Shown here one piece after another: positions 56,375 through 64,000 of a stretch of 64,000 nucleotides of DNA. The notes below the pieces were generated by a model that worked only from the letters and a program-made list of their open reading frames with translations, had not been told where the DNA came from and ran no database searches. Location of the stretch: NCBI GenBank assembly GCA_934725355.1, contig CAKVAO010000003.1:41454-105453 (forward strand), given 5' to 3'. Each line of letters begins with the position of its first letter. Positions within the stretch are counted from its first letter, which is position 1. The position numbers were made by a program, and so were the translations under genes. This DNA comes from an uncultured Candidatus Saccharibacteria bacterium. GTDB taxonomy: Bacteria; Patescibacteriota; Saccharimonadia; Saccharimonadales; Saccharimonadaceae.

Positions 56375-58207
56375 CTAACGCTCAATCGTAAAATCTACTT
56401 TAATTTTATCTGCCTTTGGCGCTGTTGACACCCAGAACGGGCTCATTTTGACAGTCACATTGCTCACGCCTGAGTCCTTTGATAATTCAGCCTTGATTTC
56501 TTCTGACTTCTTGCCAACTGCATTCGACTTTACTTTGCCTTCATCAATCTGCGGTCCAATATGACCAGTAGCCTTAACCGTCACCTTGTATCCATGCTTT
56601 ACCGCGCTAAAGTTACTAAATTTCACGCTCTTTAGGCCATTGTCGTAGATCTTCTGATTTCCACTGTCTGCATTTAGTTTGCTGTCTAGAATTTTATTCA
56701 AATCGCCACGATTAATACCCAGAAGTGAGTAGCCCACCTCAACGCTAACGCTCGCCTGACCACTCGCAATTTCACCTACTGCCGGTGTTGACTTAGGTGT
56801 ACCTAGGTTCTGACCAAAGCTATCACCAACTACAACAGCATTGTCCAACTGTTTCTCTAATTTTTTCTTCGCTTCATCGACGTCTAGCTGACTCTTCAGC
56901 TTCTGCATCGCCGAATCAATATCAGATTGCTGCACATACTTCACTGTTTCGCGTGTACCACCCGCAAAGTCACCTTTGGCGCTGGCTGACACCTTGCTAT
57001 TGCTAAACCCTTGCACCGACATCTTAGTTCCATCTGAAACATTATACTCAGATCCATATTTAACAGCCGTTGCCTTGACCGAAGCACATACCTGTTTATC
57101 TTCGGCGCCGTTTGTATCACTCCAGCCCTCTAAACCATTAATTGACGCATCAGTGGTAAACTGAACCCCACCAGCATACAATAGAGTTCCTGCTGGAATG
57201 TCAACCGTGTTAGTAGCTGTACTAGTTAGCGAAACATTTCTCGTCTGTTTATTACATATATAAACACTACCTTTAGCCTTTTCACCTTGTTCGCGCTCGC
57301 CAGTCGCATCAAAATTCACCGTTTCAGTTGATTTACTAATTTTTACTATTGGTGCAACCTCACCATCATTGACGTTTAATTCAGCATCTGGGACTAAACG
57401 CAATACAGCCGAAACATCTTTGCTAGTTGTCTTGGCTTTGATGACTATACTGGCGCTAGGTGCGAATACTACCGCCCATACAATAAAGCCAACCAATAAA
57501 ATTGCAACAGCACCGCCAATCAATAACTTCTTACGAAAATCATTAAAATTTGGAATGGCTTTGTTCGCCTTTTTCTGTTTATGCGTATTCGTCTTCTTTT
57601 GGTAGTCATCGTTAACACCATCAGCGTCAAGGTCATTCTTCATGCGATCATCATTCTCAATCGAGGCTACAGCCGCAGACATGCCGTCATTATCACGCTT
57701 AGAGCCGTCGGACGTATCGTCTAAATCGCCAATTGACAAGTTCTTCCCATCGATTACATCATCATTCTTTAAGTCATCCATCGAACCATCAATATCAGGC
57801 ACAACCGCTTGAGCATTGATATTTTTAGCCACAGGTATATGCAAACCCGCTGCTAGATTCAATAGCGAGGCATCCGTAGTAACCAAGGCAAGATGCTTCT
57901 TTGAGGCTTCAGTAGCTCGACCAATCAATTTTAGATTCACCACGCTATTCAGTGCGCCACGCGCAGCAGGCGGAACCAATGCTACTACTGGCTCGCTAGA
58001 CTGCTTTATTCGACTAATAATCGACGTTACATCATCGTCTACATCAATGTATACGGTATCGCGACCTTTTAACTTTGATTGCGCGCCCGTACTCAAATGT
58101 GCACTACGTGATAAGTGGTGATTATTTCCAGTACTAGTTGCCTTGTTATTAGTAGCTGTCGATTTTACACTACTTTTGTGATTATCTATATTATCAAGCT
58201 TTGCCAT
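56375..58207 (-). CDS. Single-pass membrane protein with cytoplasmic alpha/beta domain and baseplate-J-like exterior
   Basis: A 610-residue protein of unknown function. A Ser/Thr/Asn-rich leader is followed by a compact alpha/beta domain at about 50-135 (TVYIDVDDDVTSIISRIKQS, KHLALVTTDASLLNLAAGLH). An Asp-rich disordered region with a basic stretch leads to one transmembrane helix at about 228-249. The large outside part looks baseplate-J-like (PAGTLLYAGGVQFTTD, KGSVYICNKQ, DFAGGTRETVKYV). Shine-Dalgarno CGGAG precedes the ATG, 9 nt after the FtsA-like gene. The gene order FtsA-like, this, ruvX, mltG suggests a link to division or wall synthesis. Confidence 0.75.
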   Translation of the reverse strand: MAKLDNIDNHKSSVKSTATNNKATSTGNNHHLSRSAHLSTGAQSKLKGRDTVYIDVDDDVTSIISRIKQSSEPVVALVPPAARGALNSVVNLKLIGRATEASKKHLALVTTDASLLNLAAGLHIPVAKNINAQAVVPDIDGSMDDLKNDDVIDGKNLSIGDLDDTSDGSKRDNDGMSAAVASIENDDRMKNDLDADGVNDDYQKKTNTHKQKKANKAIPNFNDFRKKLLIGGAVAILLVGFIVWAVVFAPSASIVIKAKTTSKDVSAVLRLVPDAELNVNDGEVAPIVKISKSTETVNFDATGEREQGEKAKGSVYICNKQTRNVSLTSTATNTVDIPAGTLLYAGGVQFTTDASINGLEGWSDTNGAEDKQVCASVKATAVKYGSEYNVSDGTKMSVQGFSNSKVSASAKGDFAGGTRETVKYVQQSDIDSAMQKLKSQLDVDEAKKKLEKQLDNAVVVGDSFGQNLGTPKSTPAVGEIASGQASVSVEVGYSLLGINRGDLNKILDSKLNADSGNQKIYDNGLKSVKFSNFSAVKHGYKVTVKATGHIGPQIDEGKVKSNAVGKKSEEIKAELSKDSGVSNVTVKMSPFWVSTAPKADKIKVDFTIER

Positions 58208-58216
58208 AGATCTCCG

Positions 58217-59473
58217 TTATATCCTTAGAATTCTATTTAGTTTGTTGCGCAACCCTGTCGTGTCTTCATTAGCTACCTCCATTGTATCATAACCAACACG
58301 TAGCAATCCCATAGCAGTAATAAATGTGTGGTCAACTACATCACCAGTCTGATCCTCAATACCCACAACGTCCGCTGGCTCAATATGCTTGATTATTGGA
58401 CGCCTAGTGAATGGCAAGCCTCGATACCACTTCGATTCTTCTAAACACTCGGTCAATGGCTTAAGCGAAGAGCCTCCGCCACACAACAAGAATCTGTTGG
58501 GCAGGTGATCCACAGCGTCGAACTCTGATAACGCCAGCTGAACACCCGATATCCAGACATCTAAAGTCTTGTCAATCGACTCACCAATTGATTCCTTTAC
58601 ACTCGGTTTAACCTTCGGGTCGTCTAGATTAACTTTTAGCTTTTCAGCCGCTTCCCGACCAATACCTAAGTCATCCGCAATAGTTTTAGTAAACGAACAA
58701 CCAGCCACACCAAACATCTGCGTGCCTTCAACGCCGCCATCATTAACTACTGCGATGTCCGTACTTCCGCCACCGATATCACACAGAATAGCCGTATAGT
58801 TCGGGTCGCCATTATTACCCAACACTGCACGTGCTACCGCGAACGGCTCAGCAGCTACCGCTACCAATTCTAGATTAAGCTTTAGCGCAGTGCGTTCTAG
58901 TGCACCAATGTGCATCATCGGAGCATATGCCGTATATATCTGAATAGCTACGTCACGACCAGTAAATCCAATCGGATTCGATACTTTATAGCCATCAATA
59001 TGGATATCTACTATAGCGCTATTAACAAGTTTAACTTCAATGTCTGGTGTACCGGTCTCGAAAGCAATCTGTTTCTGCGCCTTGATTGCTGTATTGTCCT
59101 GCACCTTTTCAATAATAAGTTGCATTTCTGCGTCATCCAGAGGACGATCAGCTGTAAGCCGCTTGTAATGAATTGTCGAAGTAATACCCTTCACAAATTC
59201 ACCAGCTATGCCGATAACCACTCTGCGCGCCTGTACACCCGCCTGCTCTTCCGCCTGAGTCAGCGCGTCCTCGCAGTTCTTTACTACGCCAACAATATCC
59301 GATATTGCGCCACCAGACATATTACCAAATTCCTGCCTAGATTTACCGGCACCAATAATCTGCAACGTATCATCGTCGCCTAATTGCGCAATCAGCACCT
59401 TAGTATATTCTGTGCCGATATCCAATGCTGCAATATAGTCGTCTGAATTAGACTGCTTTCGAAACAGTTTCAT
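58217..59473 (-). CDS. FtsA-like actin-fold ATPase
   Basis: A 418-residue member of the FtsA/PilM actin-like family. The two phosphate loops are visible (ALDIGTEYTKVLI at about 16-28, DIGGGSTDIAVV near 222), with an SHS2/1C domain between and an adenosine motif (LCGGGSSLKPL). The C-terminal end GLRNKLNRILRI looks like the amphipathic membrane-targeting helix of FtsA. FtsA is the likelier call over PilM because of this helix and the division/wall neighbours. TGCTACAAT ends 6 nt before the ATG. Confidence 0.85.
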   Translation of the reverse strand: MKLFRKQSNSDDYIAALDIGTEYTKVLIAQLGDDDTLQIIGAGKSRQEFGNMSGGAISDIVGVVKNCEDALTQAEEQAGVQARRVVIGIAGEFVKGITSTIHYKRLTADRPLDDAEMQLIIEKVQDNTAIKAQKQIAFETGTPDIEVKLVNSAIVDIHIDGYKVSNPIGFTGRDVAIQIYTAYAPMMHIGALERTALKLNLELVAVAAEPFAVARAVLGNNGDPNYTAILCDIGGGSTDIAVVNDGGVEGTQMFGVAGCSFTKTIADDLGIGREAAEKLKVNLDDPKVKPSVKESIGESIDKTLDVWISGVQLALSEFDAVDHLPNRFLLCGGGSSLKPLTECLEESKWYRGLPFTRRPIIKHIEPADVVGIEDQTGDVVDHTFITAMGLLRVGYDTMEVANEDTTGLRNKLNRILRI

Positions 59474-59479
59474 GACTAT

Positions 59480-59488
59480 ATTGTAGCA
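59480..59488 (-). promoter_or_regulatory. Extended -10 (TGCTACAAT) of the FtsA-like gene
   Basis: Hexamer TACAAT at 59480-59485 with TGC upstream, 6 nt before the ATG. Same nine bases as the VanZ-RDD promoter. Confidence 0.65.
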
Positions 59489-59511
59489 TTAATGGTTATT
59501 TTTAGCACTAG

Positions 59512-60915
59512 CTAAAACTTCTGCTTAGCGCCAGCTTTACTCAGCTCGCGCTGATGTTGCATCTGAACATTAAACTGCTCACGCCAATCATCAGGCACTG
59601 TTATTTCGCGCTTATATGCTTCCTCTACAGCTAGCTCAACCGGAAATCCATAGGTGTCATATAGCTTGAATACCTCTTCGCCCGTCAGACCGTTACCAGC
59701 CAACTTGTCGAACTCCTTCAAACCCTTACGCAAAGTTTGGCGGAAAGCTTTCTCTTCCTTTATCATCACAGCTACAATTTCATCGTGATGTTCCTCGACC
59801 TCAGGGAAGAAGCTACTATAAATTCCTGCGATTACCGGCACAATCTCAGCCATAAAGTTCTGCTCTACACCTAGATCAAACGCAAAACGCACTGCACGAC
59901 GGATCAGACGGCGCATCACATATCCCTGCTGTTTATTGCTCGGACGTACACCATCTACTGCTAGGAAGGTCGCTGCCCTTAGATGATCAGCAATCACTCG
60001 CATAGCTTCTTGATTAGATTCGTACTTTTTACCACTCAGCTGTTCTAGCTTGGCGACAATCGGAGTAAATAGTGATGTACGAAAAACATCTGGAGAGTCA
60101 ATAGCTGCAGCCGCAATTCGCTCTAGTCCACCACCAAAGTCCACGTTCTTCTTTGGCAACAACTCAAAACCATGCTCACGCCGCACGTATTGCGTAAACA
60201 CTTGGTTACCAATTTCCATGTAGCGACCACAGTCACAGTTTGGGTGACACTTTGGACCAAACTTTGGATCATGCTCGATCTCCGTAAACTCATAGAAAAC
60301 CTCACTATCTGGACCACAAGGATCGCCCAATGGAGTAGTTGATGGACCGCCATTCCTACTCCACCAGTTCTTACTACCGTCGTAATAGAAAATACGCTCA
60401 CCGGGGTTCATACCAACCTCGTAGCCATGTTGTTCGCTGCCCATATCGACTGTTTTTGCTTCGATACCCTTTGACTCAAACAGCTTCTGCCAAATCATAG
60501 CTGCTTCAGTATCACGCGGTACATTATTATCCTTATCGCCCTCAAAGCACGTAACATATAGACGATTCGGATCTAAACCAACTATTTCAGTTAAAAACGT
60601 CCAAAACCAAGTAATCTGCTCTTTCTTAAAGTAATCACCCAGTGACCAGTTGCCTAGCATTTCAAAGAATGTTGTATGGCGATTATCGCCCACCTCGTCA
60701 ATATCCTGTGCTCGCACACAGGTCTGCGTATCGGCTAGGCGTGTACCATCAGGACAAGGTTGTCCTAGTAAATATTTCAGTAAGGACTGCATGCCCGATC
60801 CAGTAAATAAAGTAGTGTCGTCATCTTTAGGTACAACTGATGCACGCTTAATAATGACATGTCCATTTTGTGCGGCGTAATCTAGAAATTTCTGCCTAAT
60901 ATCCTCAGCATTCAT
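59512..60915 (-). CDS. alaS: Alanyl-tRNA synthetase, catalytic core only (no editing or C-Ala domain)
   Basis: Charges tRNA-Ala. The 467 residues contain the class II catalytic domain (HTTFFEMLGNWSLGDYF motif 2, FGGGLERIAAA motif 3) and the following helical tRNA-recognition part up to FKLYDTYGFPVELAVEEA and QRELSKAGAKQKF. Standard bacterial AlaRS is ~870 residues, with an editing domain that clears Ser/Gly mischarging and a C-Ala domain. Both are absent, and the next gene starts 38 nt downstream, with no frameshifted remnant. The end falls at the known domain boundary, near the E. coli 461-residue fragment that still aminoacylates. TGATAAACT ends 6 nt before the ATG. Confidence 0.93.
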   Translation of the reverse strand: MNAEDIRQKFLDYAAQNGHVIIKRASVVPKDDDTTLFTGSGMQSLLKYLLGQPCPDGTRLADTQTCVRAQDIDEVGDNRHTTFFEMLGNWSLGDYFKKEQITWFWTFLTEIVGLDPNRLYVTCFEGDKDNNVPRDTEAAMIWQKLFESKGIEAKTVDMGSEQHGYEVGMNPGERIFYYDGSKNWWSRNGGPSTTPLGDPCGPDSEVFYEFTEIEHDPKFGPKCHPNCDCGRYMEIGNQVFTQYVRREHGFELLPKKNVDFGGGLERIAAAAIDSPDVFRTSLFTPIVAKLEQLSGKKYESNQEAMRVIADHLRAATFLAVDGVRPSNKQQGYVMRRLIRRAVRFAFDLGVEQNFMAEIVPVIAGIYSSFFPEVEEHHDEIVAVMIKEEKAFRQTLRKGLKEFDKLAGNGLTGEEVFKLYDTYGFPVELAVEEAYKREITVPDDWREQFNVQMQHQRELSKAGAKQKF

Positions 60916-60921
60916 ACTTCT

Positions 60922-60930
60922 AGTTTATCA
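60922..60930 (-). promoter_or_regulatory. alaS extended -10 (TGATAAACT)
   Basis: Hexamer TAAACT at 60922-60927 with TGA upstream, 6 nt before the ATG; overlaps the last bases of parB. Confidence 0.55.
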
Positions 60931-61824
60931 CAGACCTAGAACTTTTGTGATCTGCGCTATTTCGTCATCGTCTTTATAGCGAATAATGATTGAACCACCG
61001 TGCGCATTAGTCCGTTGCACCACGTTCTTAGACTTAAAGCCGAGACGTTTGGCTAGGCTACGAGTCAAATCAGTCTGCGTCCGTACTGCACGTTTAGCTA
61101 GCGTTGTAGACTTAACGCCCTTCTTGCCACTCTCTTTATAACCGATTACAAACTGTTCAGCCTTGCGAACACTCCACTTGTTTGCAATAATTTCATCCAA
61201 AAGTTTTTGTTGCATTTTCGGACTATTATCAATCGCCAAGATCTGTCTTGCATGTCCTTCACTAATTGTACCTTGGCGCAAGGCATCCTTTGCTGCATCT
61301 GGTAGTCCAATCAAACGTATCAGATTTTTAACAGTACTAATTGATTTGCCAACTCGCACAGCGATATCTTCGTCAGTTAAATTAAATTGGTTTTTTAGTT
61401 TAACATATGCCGTCGCAATTTCTAGAGGATTCAAATTCTTACGTTGAACATTTTCAATAATAGACAGCTCTAGTTTGTGCTGATCCGATAGCTTCCGTAC
61501 AATAACCGGTATTCGCGTCAGCTTAGCTATTTTCGCCGCTCGCCAACGCCGTTCACCAGCTACAATCTCGAATTTACCGCCCGGCTTTGGCGCTACCACT
61601 AGCGGCTGCAGCAAACCATGCTCTTTAATAGAATCAGCTAACTCGGCTAATTCCTCATCATTAAATTCACGTCGTGGCTGGTCAGAGTTAGGCTCAATAT
61701 CTGTCAGAGCTAATAAGCGCAATGCGGAAACTTTTTCATCCTCAGCAGCCGTTATATCAAAGTCAGTATCAACCACGTCAGTTGGAATTAATGACGCAAA
61801 ACTTTTACCTAGTCCTCGTTTCAT
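60928..61824 (-). CDS. parB: Chromosome partitioning protein ParB
   Basis: parS-binding CTPase clamp of the chromosome segregation system, 298 residues. The CTP-binding GERRWRAAK and ENVQRKNLNPLEIA motifs, a helix-turn-helix (VGKSISTVKNLIRL) and a C-terminal dimerisation region are present. An ATG at 61824 or the adjacent GTG at 61827 could start it; GGGAG lies upstream within the parA end. Encoded 3-6 nt after parA. Confidence 0.94.
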   Translation of the reverse strand: MKRGLGKSFASLIPTDVVDTDFDITAAEDEKVSALRLLALTDIEPNSDQPRREFNDEELAELADSIKEHGLLQPLVVAPKPGGKFEIVAGERRWRAAKIAKLTRIPVIVRKLSDQHKLELSIIENVQRKNLNPLEIATAYVKLKNQFNLTDEDIAVRVGKSISTVKNLIRLIGLPDAAKDALRQGTISEGHARQILAIDNSPKMQQKLLDEIIANKWSVRKAEQFVIGYKESGKKGVKSTTLAKRAVRTQTDLTRSLAKRLGFKSKNVVQRTNAHGGSIIIRYKDDDEIAQITKVLGL

Positions 61825-61830
61825 CACTGA

Positions 61831-62631
61831 TTATTTCTCCCATCCTAAGCGCTTTACAATCTCTGCCGTAGCTGCCTTGTAGGCCCTGGCGCCCTTACTA
61901 AATCGATCATAAGCACCCACAGGCAAGCCGTGCGACGGCGCCTCCGCCAAACGTACGTTACGTGGAATCTTGGTCTCTAAAGTCTTGCCTGGAAAGTGCT
62001 TCGATACCTCCTCGTATACCTGTTGCGACAGCGCCGTCCTAGCGTCATACATCGTCACCAATACACCCAGTAGCTCAATAGTTGGATTTAATGACTGACG
62101 CACCGCCTTCATTGTTTCTAGTAACTGAGTCAGGCCTTCCAATGCGTAAAATTCCGCCTGTACTGGTAATAATACTTGATCAGCCGCAGCTAGCACATTA
62201 ACCGTCAATAATGATAGCGATGGCGGAGAGTCAATAATAATTAAATCATAACGATCAGCAACCGTACGAACAGCATCAGATAAGCGATTAAATCGTCGCT
62301 CAGTCGTTGCCAAACCAGCCTCAGCATCTGCGAGCTGTGGTGTTGAAGGTACAATATCTAGACCTTTAAATTTTGTAGGTTGTATTGCATCAGCTAGCGT
62401 CACCTCACCCGATATAACATCTAGTACAGTCACAGTGCCATTAGGATTATCGTCCGATTTTAGTGTCTCTCGATTGATATCTAGACCCGAAGATGCATTA
62501 CCCTGCGGATCAAAATCAATCAGCAGCGTGCGCATACCGTGGTTTTTGGTGGCATAGTAGCCAATGTTAATCGCCGACGTTGTTTTACCAACGCCGCCCT
62601 TTTGGTTGATAATTGCGATCACATTAGCCAC
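61831..62631 (-). CDS. parA: Chromosome partitioning ATPase ParA (Soj-like)
   Basis: Deviant-Walker ATPase partner of ParB, 266 residues. KGGVGKTTSAINIG at 11-24, DFDPQGNASSGLD and IDSPPSLSLLTVN are the typical motifs. GTG start preceded by the strong Shine-Dalgarno AGGAGGTG. No parS site was recognised in the window. Confidence 0.96.
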   Translation of the reverse strand: MANVIAIINQKGGVGKTTSAINIGYYATKNHGMRTLLIDFDPQGNASSGLDINRETLKSDDNPNGTVTVLDVISGEVTLADAIQPTKFKGLDIVPSTPQLADAEAGLATTERRFNRLSDAVRTVADRYDLIIIDSPPSLSLLTVNVLAAADQVLLPVQAEFYALEGLTQLLETMKAVRQSLNPTIELLGVLVTMYDARTALSQQVYEEVSKHFPGKTLETKIPRNVRLAEAPSHGLPVGAYDRFSKGARAYKAATAEIVKRLGWEK

Positions 62632-62664
62632 TTACACCTCCTGTAGTTACTATACTATTATATA

Positions 62665-63564
62665 CTATTTTCGAGCAGTCTTCTGTCGGCGTATCAGAAA
62701 TACCACCGCCAAAGCAGCTAGCACCAAGAAGCCCACCAAGCTAGCCGTCGCCACAGCTATATTAGAACCAGTAGCTGGTGCACCTGGAGTCTTCGGGCTC
62801 TCAGTATTATCGGTTGTATTAGTCGGTGGAGTTGTCGGTTCAGTCTGGAAAACCGGTTGGATCTTTAGCAACACGTAACCTGAATATGGATAGCAGCTAT
62901 TTAGATAGCCATTCATTTTGTCGTAGCCTAGCAAAGCGCCTGTACCCTCGCCCTTGGCAGTAAAAATGTCATCCTGTAAATCAAAGCCGCCATTGTCCTC
63001 TGTCTTGTAGTTGTTGTAGTATTTCTGAGACACTACTTTAACATGAAAATCTTTATCGCTCGTTAGCGCAATATTATCCCAAATTTCCTTTGGATTTGCA
63101 TTTGACGATGATAGATAGCCATTGACTTCAAATTTTTTACCAAACACCGTACTAGCGGTGGGCAGATTAATATGTGCACGCACATTTTCCGCTATATATT
63201 TGTTCTCTACACCATTGTTATGAACATATAGTTTAACATCGTAAGTATGGCCTTCGCGCATATTCATGGTATCAGTCCAGCCGTTTTTCCCATCAGTGCC
63301 ATAATTTTCAGGATTACTGCCAGCCACCCAGTATTTACTGTCAGCATCACGAATCCTTAGGAAGTTGCGCTCATCACCATAATTCGGATTATCAGTAATT
63401 GAGTTGAATGTAACGTAAGTAGCAGGCCTTTTAATAGTAAAAGTATCGCGCTCTGGACCCCAAGCATTAGCCGATCCTGATATCGCTACAGTTACCACCG
63501 CGGCAAGCAAAACTCCGCTGAGTGTACACCTCAGTGCTTTCTGATTTTTTATTACACTTAACAT
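62665..63564 (-). CDS. Surface protein with APATG sorting-type tail
   Basis: A 299-residue exported protein of unknown role. Signal peptide ends at GSANA (about 34), followed by WGPERDTFTIKRP. The mature part looks beta-rich, then a Thr/Pro/Asn-rich spacer leads to GAPATG, a transmembrane helix (AVATASLVGFLVLAALAVVFL) and a basic end (RRQKTARK), the classic order of a sortase substrate. ATG at 63564 is fixed by AAGGAGG 6 nt upstream; an earlier frame opening is a shadow of the Q-rich gene. No sortase gene is in the window. Confidence 0.85.
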   Translation of the reverse strand: MLSVIKNQKALRCTLSGVLLAAVVTVAISGSANAWGPERDTFTIKRPATYVTFNSITDNPNYGDERNFLRIRDADSKYWVAGSNPENYGTDGKNGWTDTMNMREGHTYDVKLYVHNNGVENKYIAENVRAHINLPTASTVFGKKFEVNGYLSSSNANPKEIWDNIALTSDKDFHVKVVSQKYYNNYKTEDNGGFDLQDDIFTAKGEGTGALLGYDKMNGYLNSCYPYSGYVLLKIQPVFQTEPTTPPTNTTDNTESPKTPGAPATGSNIAVATASLVGFLVLAALAVVFLIRRQKTARK

Positions 63565-63586
63565 GACATCCTCCTTCTTTATATTA

Positions 63587-64000
63587 CTAACCCTGCGCCG
63601 TCTCGGTCGCCGTCTGCTGTGATGCTGCTTGAGCCGACTGCTCAGCGGCTTGTTGCTGAGCTTGTTGCTGAGCTTGCTCGGCAGCAATTTGTGCTTGGCG
63701 CTGTTGTTCAGCGGCAATTTGAGCTTGACGTTGTTGTTCAGCTAGCTGTTGCTGGCGAGCTTGTTCGGCCGCAGCTTCAGCTTGGCGTTGTTGTTCGGCG
63801 ATTTGAGCTTGACGTTGTTGTTCAGCTAGCTGTTGCTGGCGAGCTTGCTCTGCTAGTTGTTGCTGGCGAGCTTGCTCGGCCGCGGCTTCAGCTTGGCGCT
63901 GTTGTTCAGCGGCAATTTGAGCCTGACGTTGTTGTTCAGCTAGCTGTTGCTGGCGAGCTTGCTCTGCTAGTTGTTGCTGGCGAGCTTGCTCGGCCGCGGC
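63587..64000 (-). CDS. Gln/Ala/Glu-rich repeat protein (C-terminal part; runs off the window)
   Basis: 137 residues before the stop are visible, nearly all built of A, Q, E and R in units such as AEQARQQQLAEQ and QRQAQIAAEQ, ending SQQTATETAQG. The repeat period is 37-38 residues. The sequence predicts a long coiled coil, TolA-like in composition only. It ends 22 nt before the APATG surface-protein gene and probably shares its transcript. The N-terminus and any signal or anchor are outside the window. Confidence 0.75.
   Translation of the reverse strand, partial: AAAEQARQQQLAEQARQQQLAEQQRQAQIAAEQQRQAEAAAEQARQQQLAEQARQQQLAEQQRQAQIAEQQRQAEAAAEQARQQQLAEQQRQAQIAAEQQRQAQIAAEQAQQQAQQQAAEQSAQAASQQTATETAQG
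63767..64000 (-). repeat. Near-identical 111-114 bp tandem repeats in the Q/A-rich gene
   Basis: The boundary GGCCGC[A/G]GC recurs at 63767, 63878 and 63992, marking units of 111 and 114 bp (37 and 38 codons) that are almost identical. Such repeats can expand or contract by recombination and may be collapsed in short-read assemblies. Confidence 0.85.

Noticed and set aside
58910..59383. 157-codon plus-strand frame opposite the FtsA-like gene
   Set aside because: Antisense shadow of a well-supported gene; the predicted peptide lacks domain features and has no promoter or RBS.
59474..59511. AlaRS truncated by frameshift or nonsense mutation
   Set aside because: All frames in the 38 bases downstream were read; no editing-domain sequence continues and the next promoter starts there, so the short form is real.

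Overview
The window reads as one contiguous stretch of a small, gene-dense bacterial chromosome, most likely a Patescibacteria/CPR member close to Saccharibacteria (TM7). This is inferred from gene content, not from a 16S sequence or database match. Pointers are a core-only alanyl-tRNA synthetase, an RNase HII-YraN fusion, an FtsA-like / baseplate-J-like / RuvX / MltG run, exported proteins with APxTG-type tails, and lower glycolysis plus lactate dehydrogenase. TGA serves as an ordinary stop at tight gene overlaps, so the UGA-to-glycine code of SR1/Gracilibacteria is not used. Most genes lie on the minus strand. Only relA, a PLD-family gene, pepN, lepB, uvrC and eno are on the plus strand. No tRNA, rRNA, CRISPR array, insertion sequence or prophage was seen, and no gene-free stretch exceeds 300 bases (longest about 165).

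Layout. 0-8 kb: protein quality control and information genes (clpP, tig, hisS, radA, clpC, nusA); clpP and clpC each carry a perfect CIRCE operator. 8-10 kb: a large exported repeat protein overlapping nusA. 10-16 kb: dnaE and a set of small membrane/stress proteins (DUF5665, YtxH-like, YtxG/DUF948-like, a multi-TM protein). 16-23.5 kb: uvrB, then a sugar block in transcription order gap, Nudix-like, rpiB, rpe, split transketolase, pfkB kinase. 23.5-31 kb: an RCC1-repeat exported protein whose sorting signal is interrupted by TAG, relA, ppa, a Pro-rich coiled-coil protein, a PLD-family protein, a VanZ-RDD protein. 31-41 kb: pepN, rnhB-yraN, rplS, mnmA, ydcF, nifS, a membrane protein, lepB, an orphan membrane pair. 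40.5-49 kb: obgE, uvrC, a peptide-binding protein, secG, holin-4-like, then divergent ldh and eno, and dedA. 49-64 kb: uvrA, exonuclease I, a LysM-CHAP hydrolase, mltG, ruvX, a baseplate-J-like membrane protein, an FtsA-like ATPase, alaS, parB, parA, an APATG surface protein and a Q/A-rich repeat protein cut by the window edge.

How it fits together. Energy genes (gap, eno, ldh, pentose-phosphate steps) suggest a minimal fermenter; pepN plus a membrane-tethered peptide-binding protein suggest peptide scavenging. Full UvrABC with RadA and ExoI indicates retained repair. Several secreted or anchored proteins fit a surface-attached lifestyle. All of this is inference from gene families.

The main window-wide signals are: (1) many genes begin 5-10 nt after an extended -10 box (TGnTATAAT), implying leaderless or near-leaderless mRNAs, while operon-internal genes mostly have Shine-Dalgarno sites; (2) CIRCE-controlled clp promoters with the -35 box inside the CIRCE spacer; (3) a catalytic-core AlaRS; (4) the rnhB-yraN fusion; (5) an amber codon splitting a sorting signal; (6) a division/envelope island containing a poorly described two-sided membrane protein.
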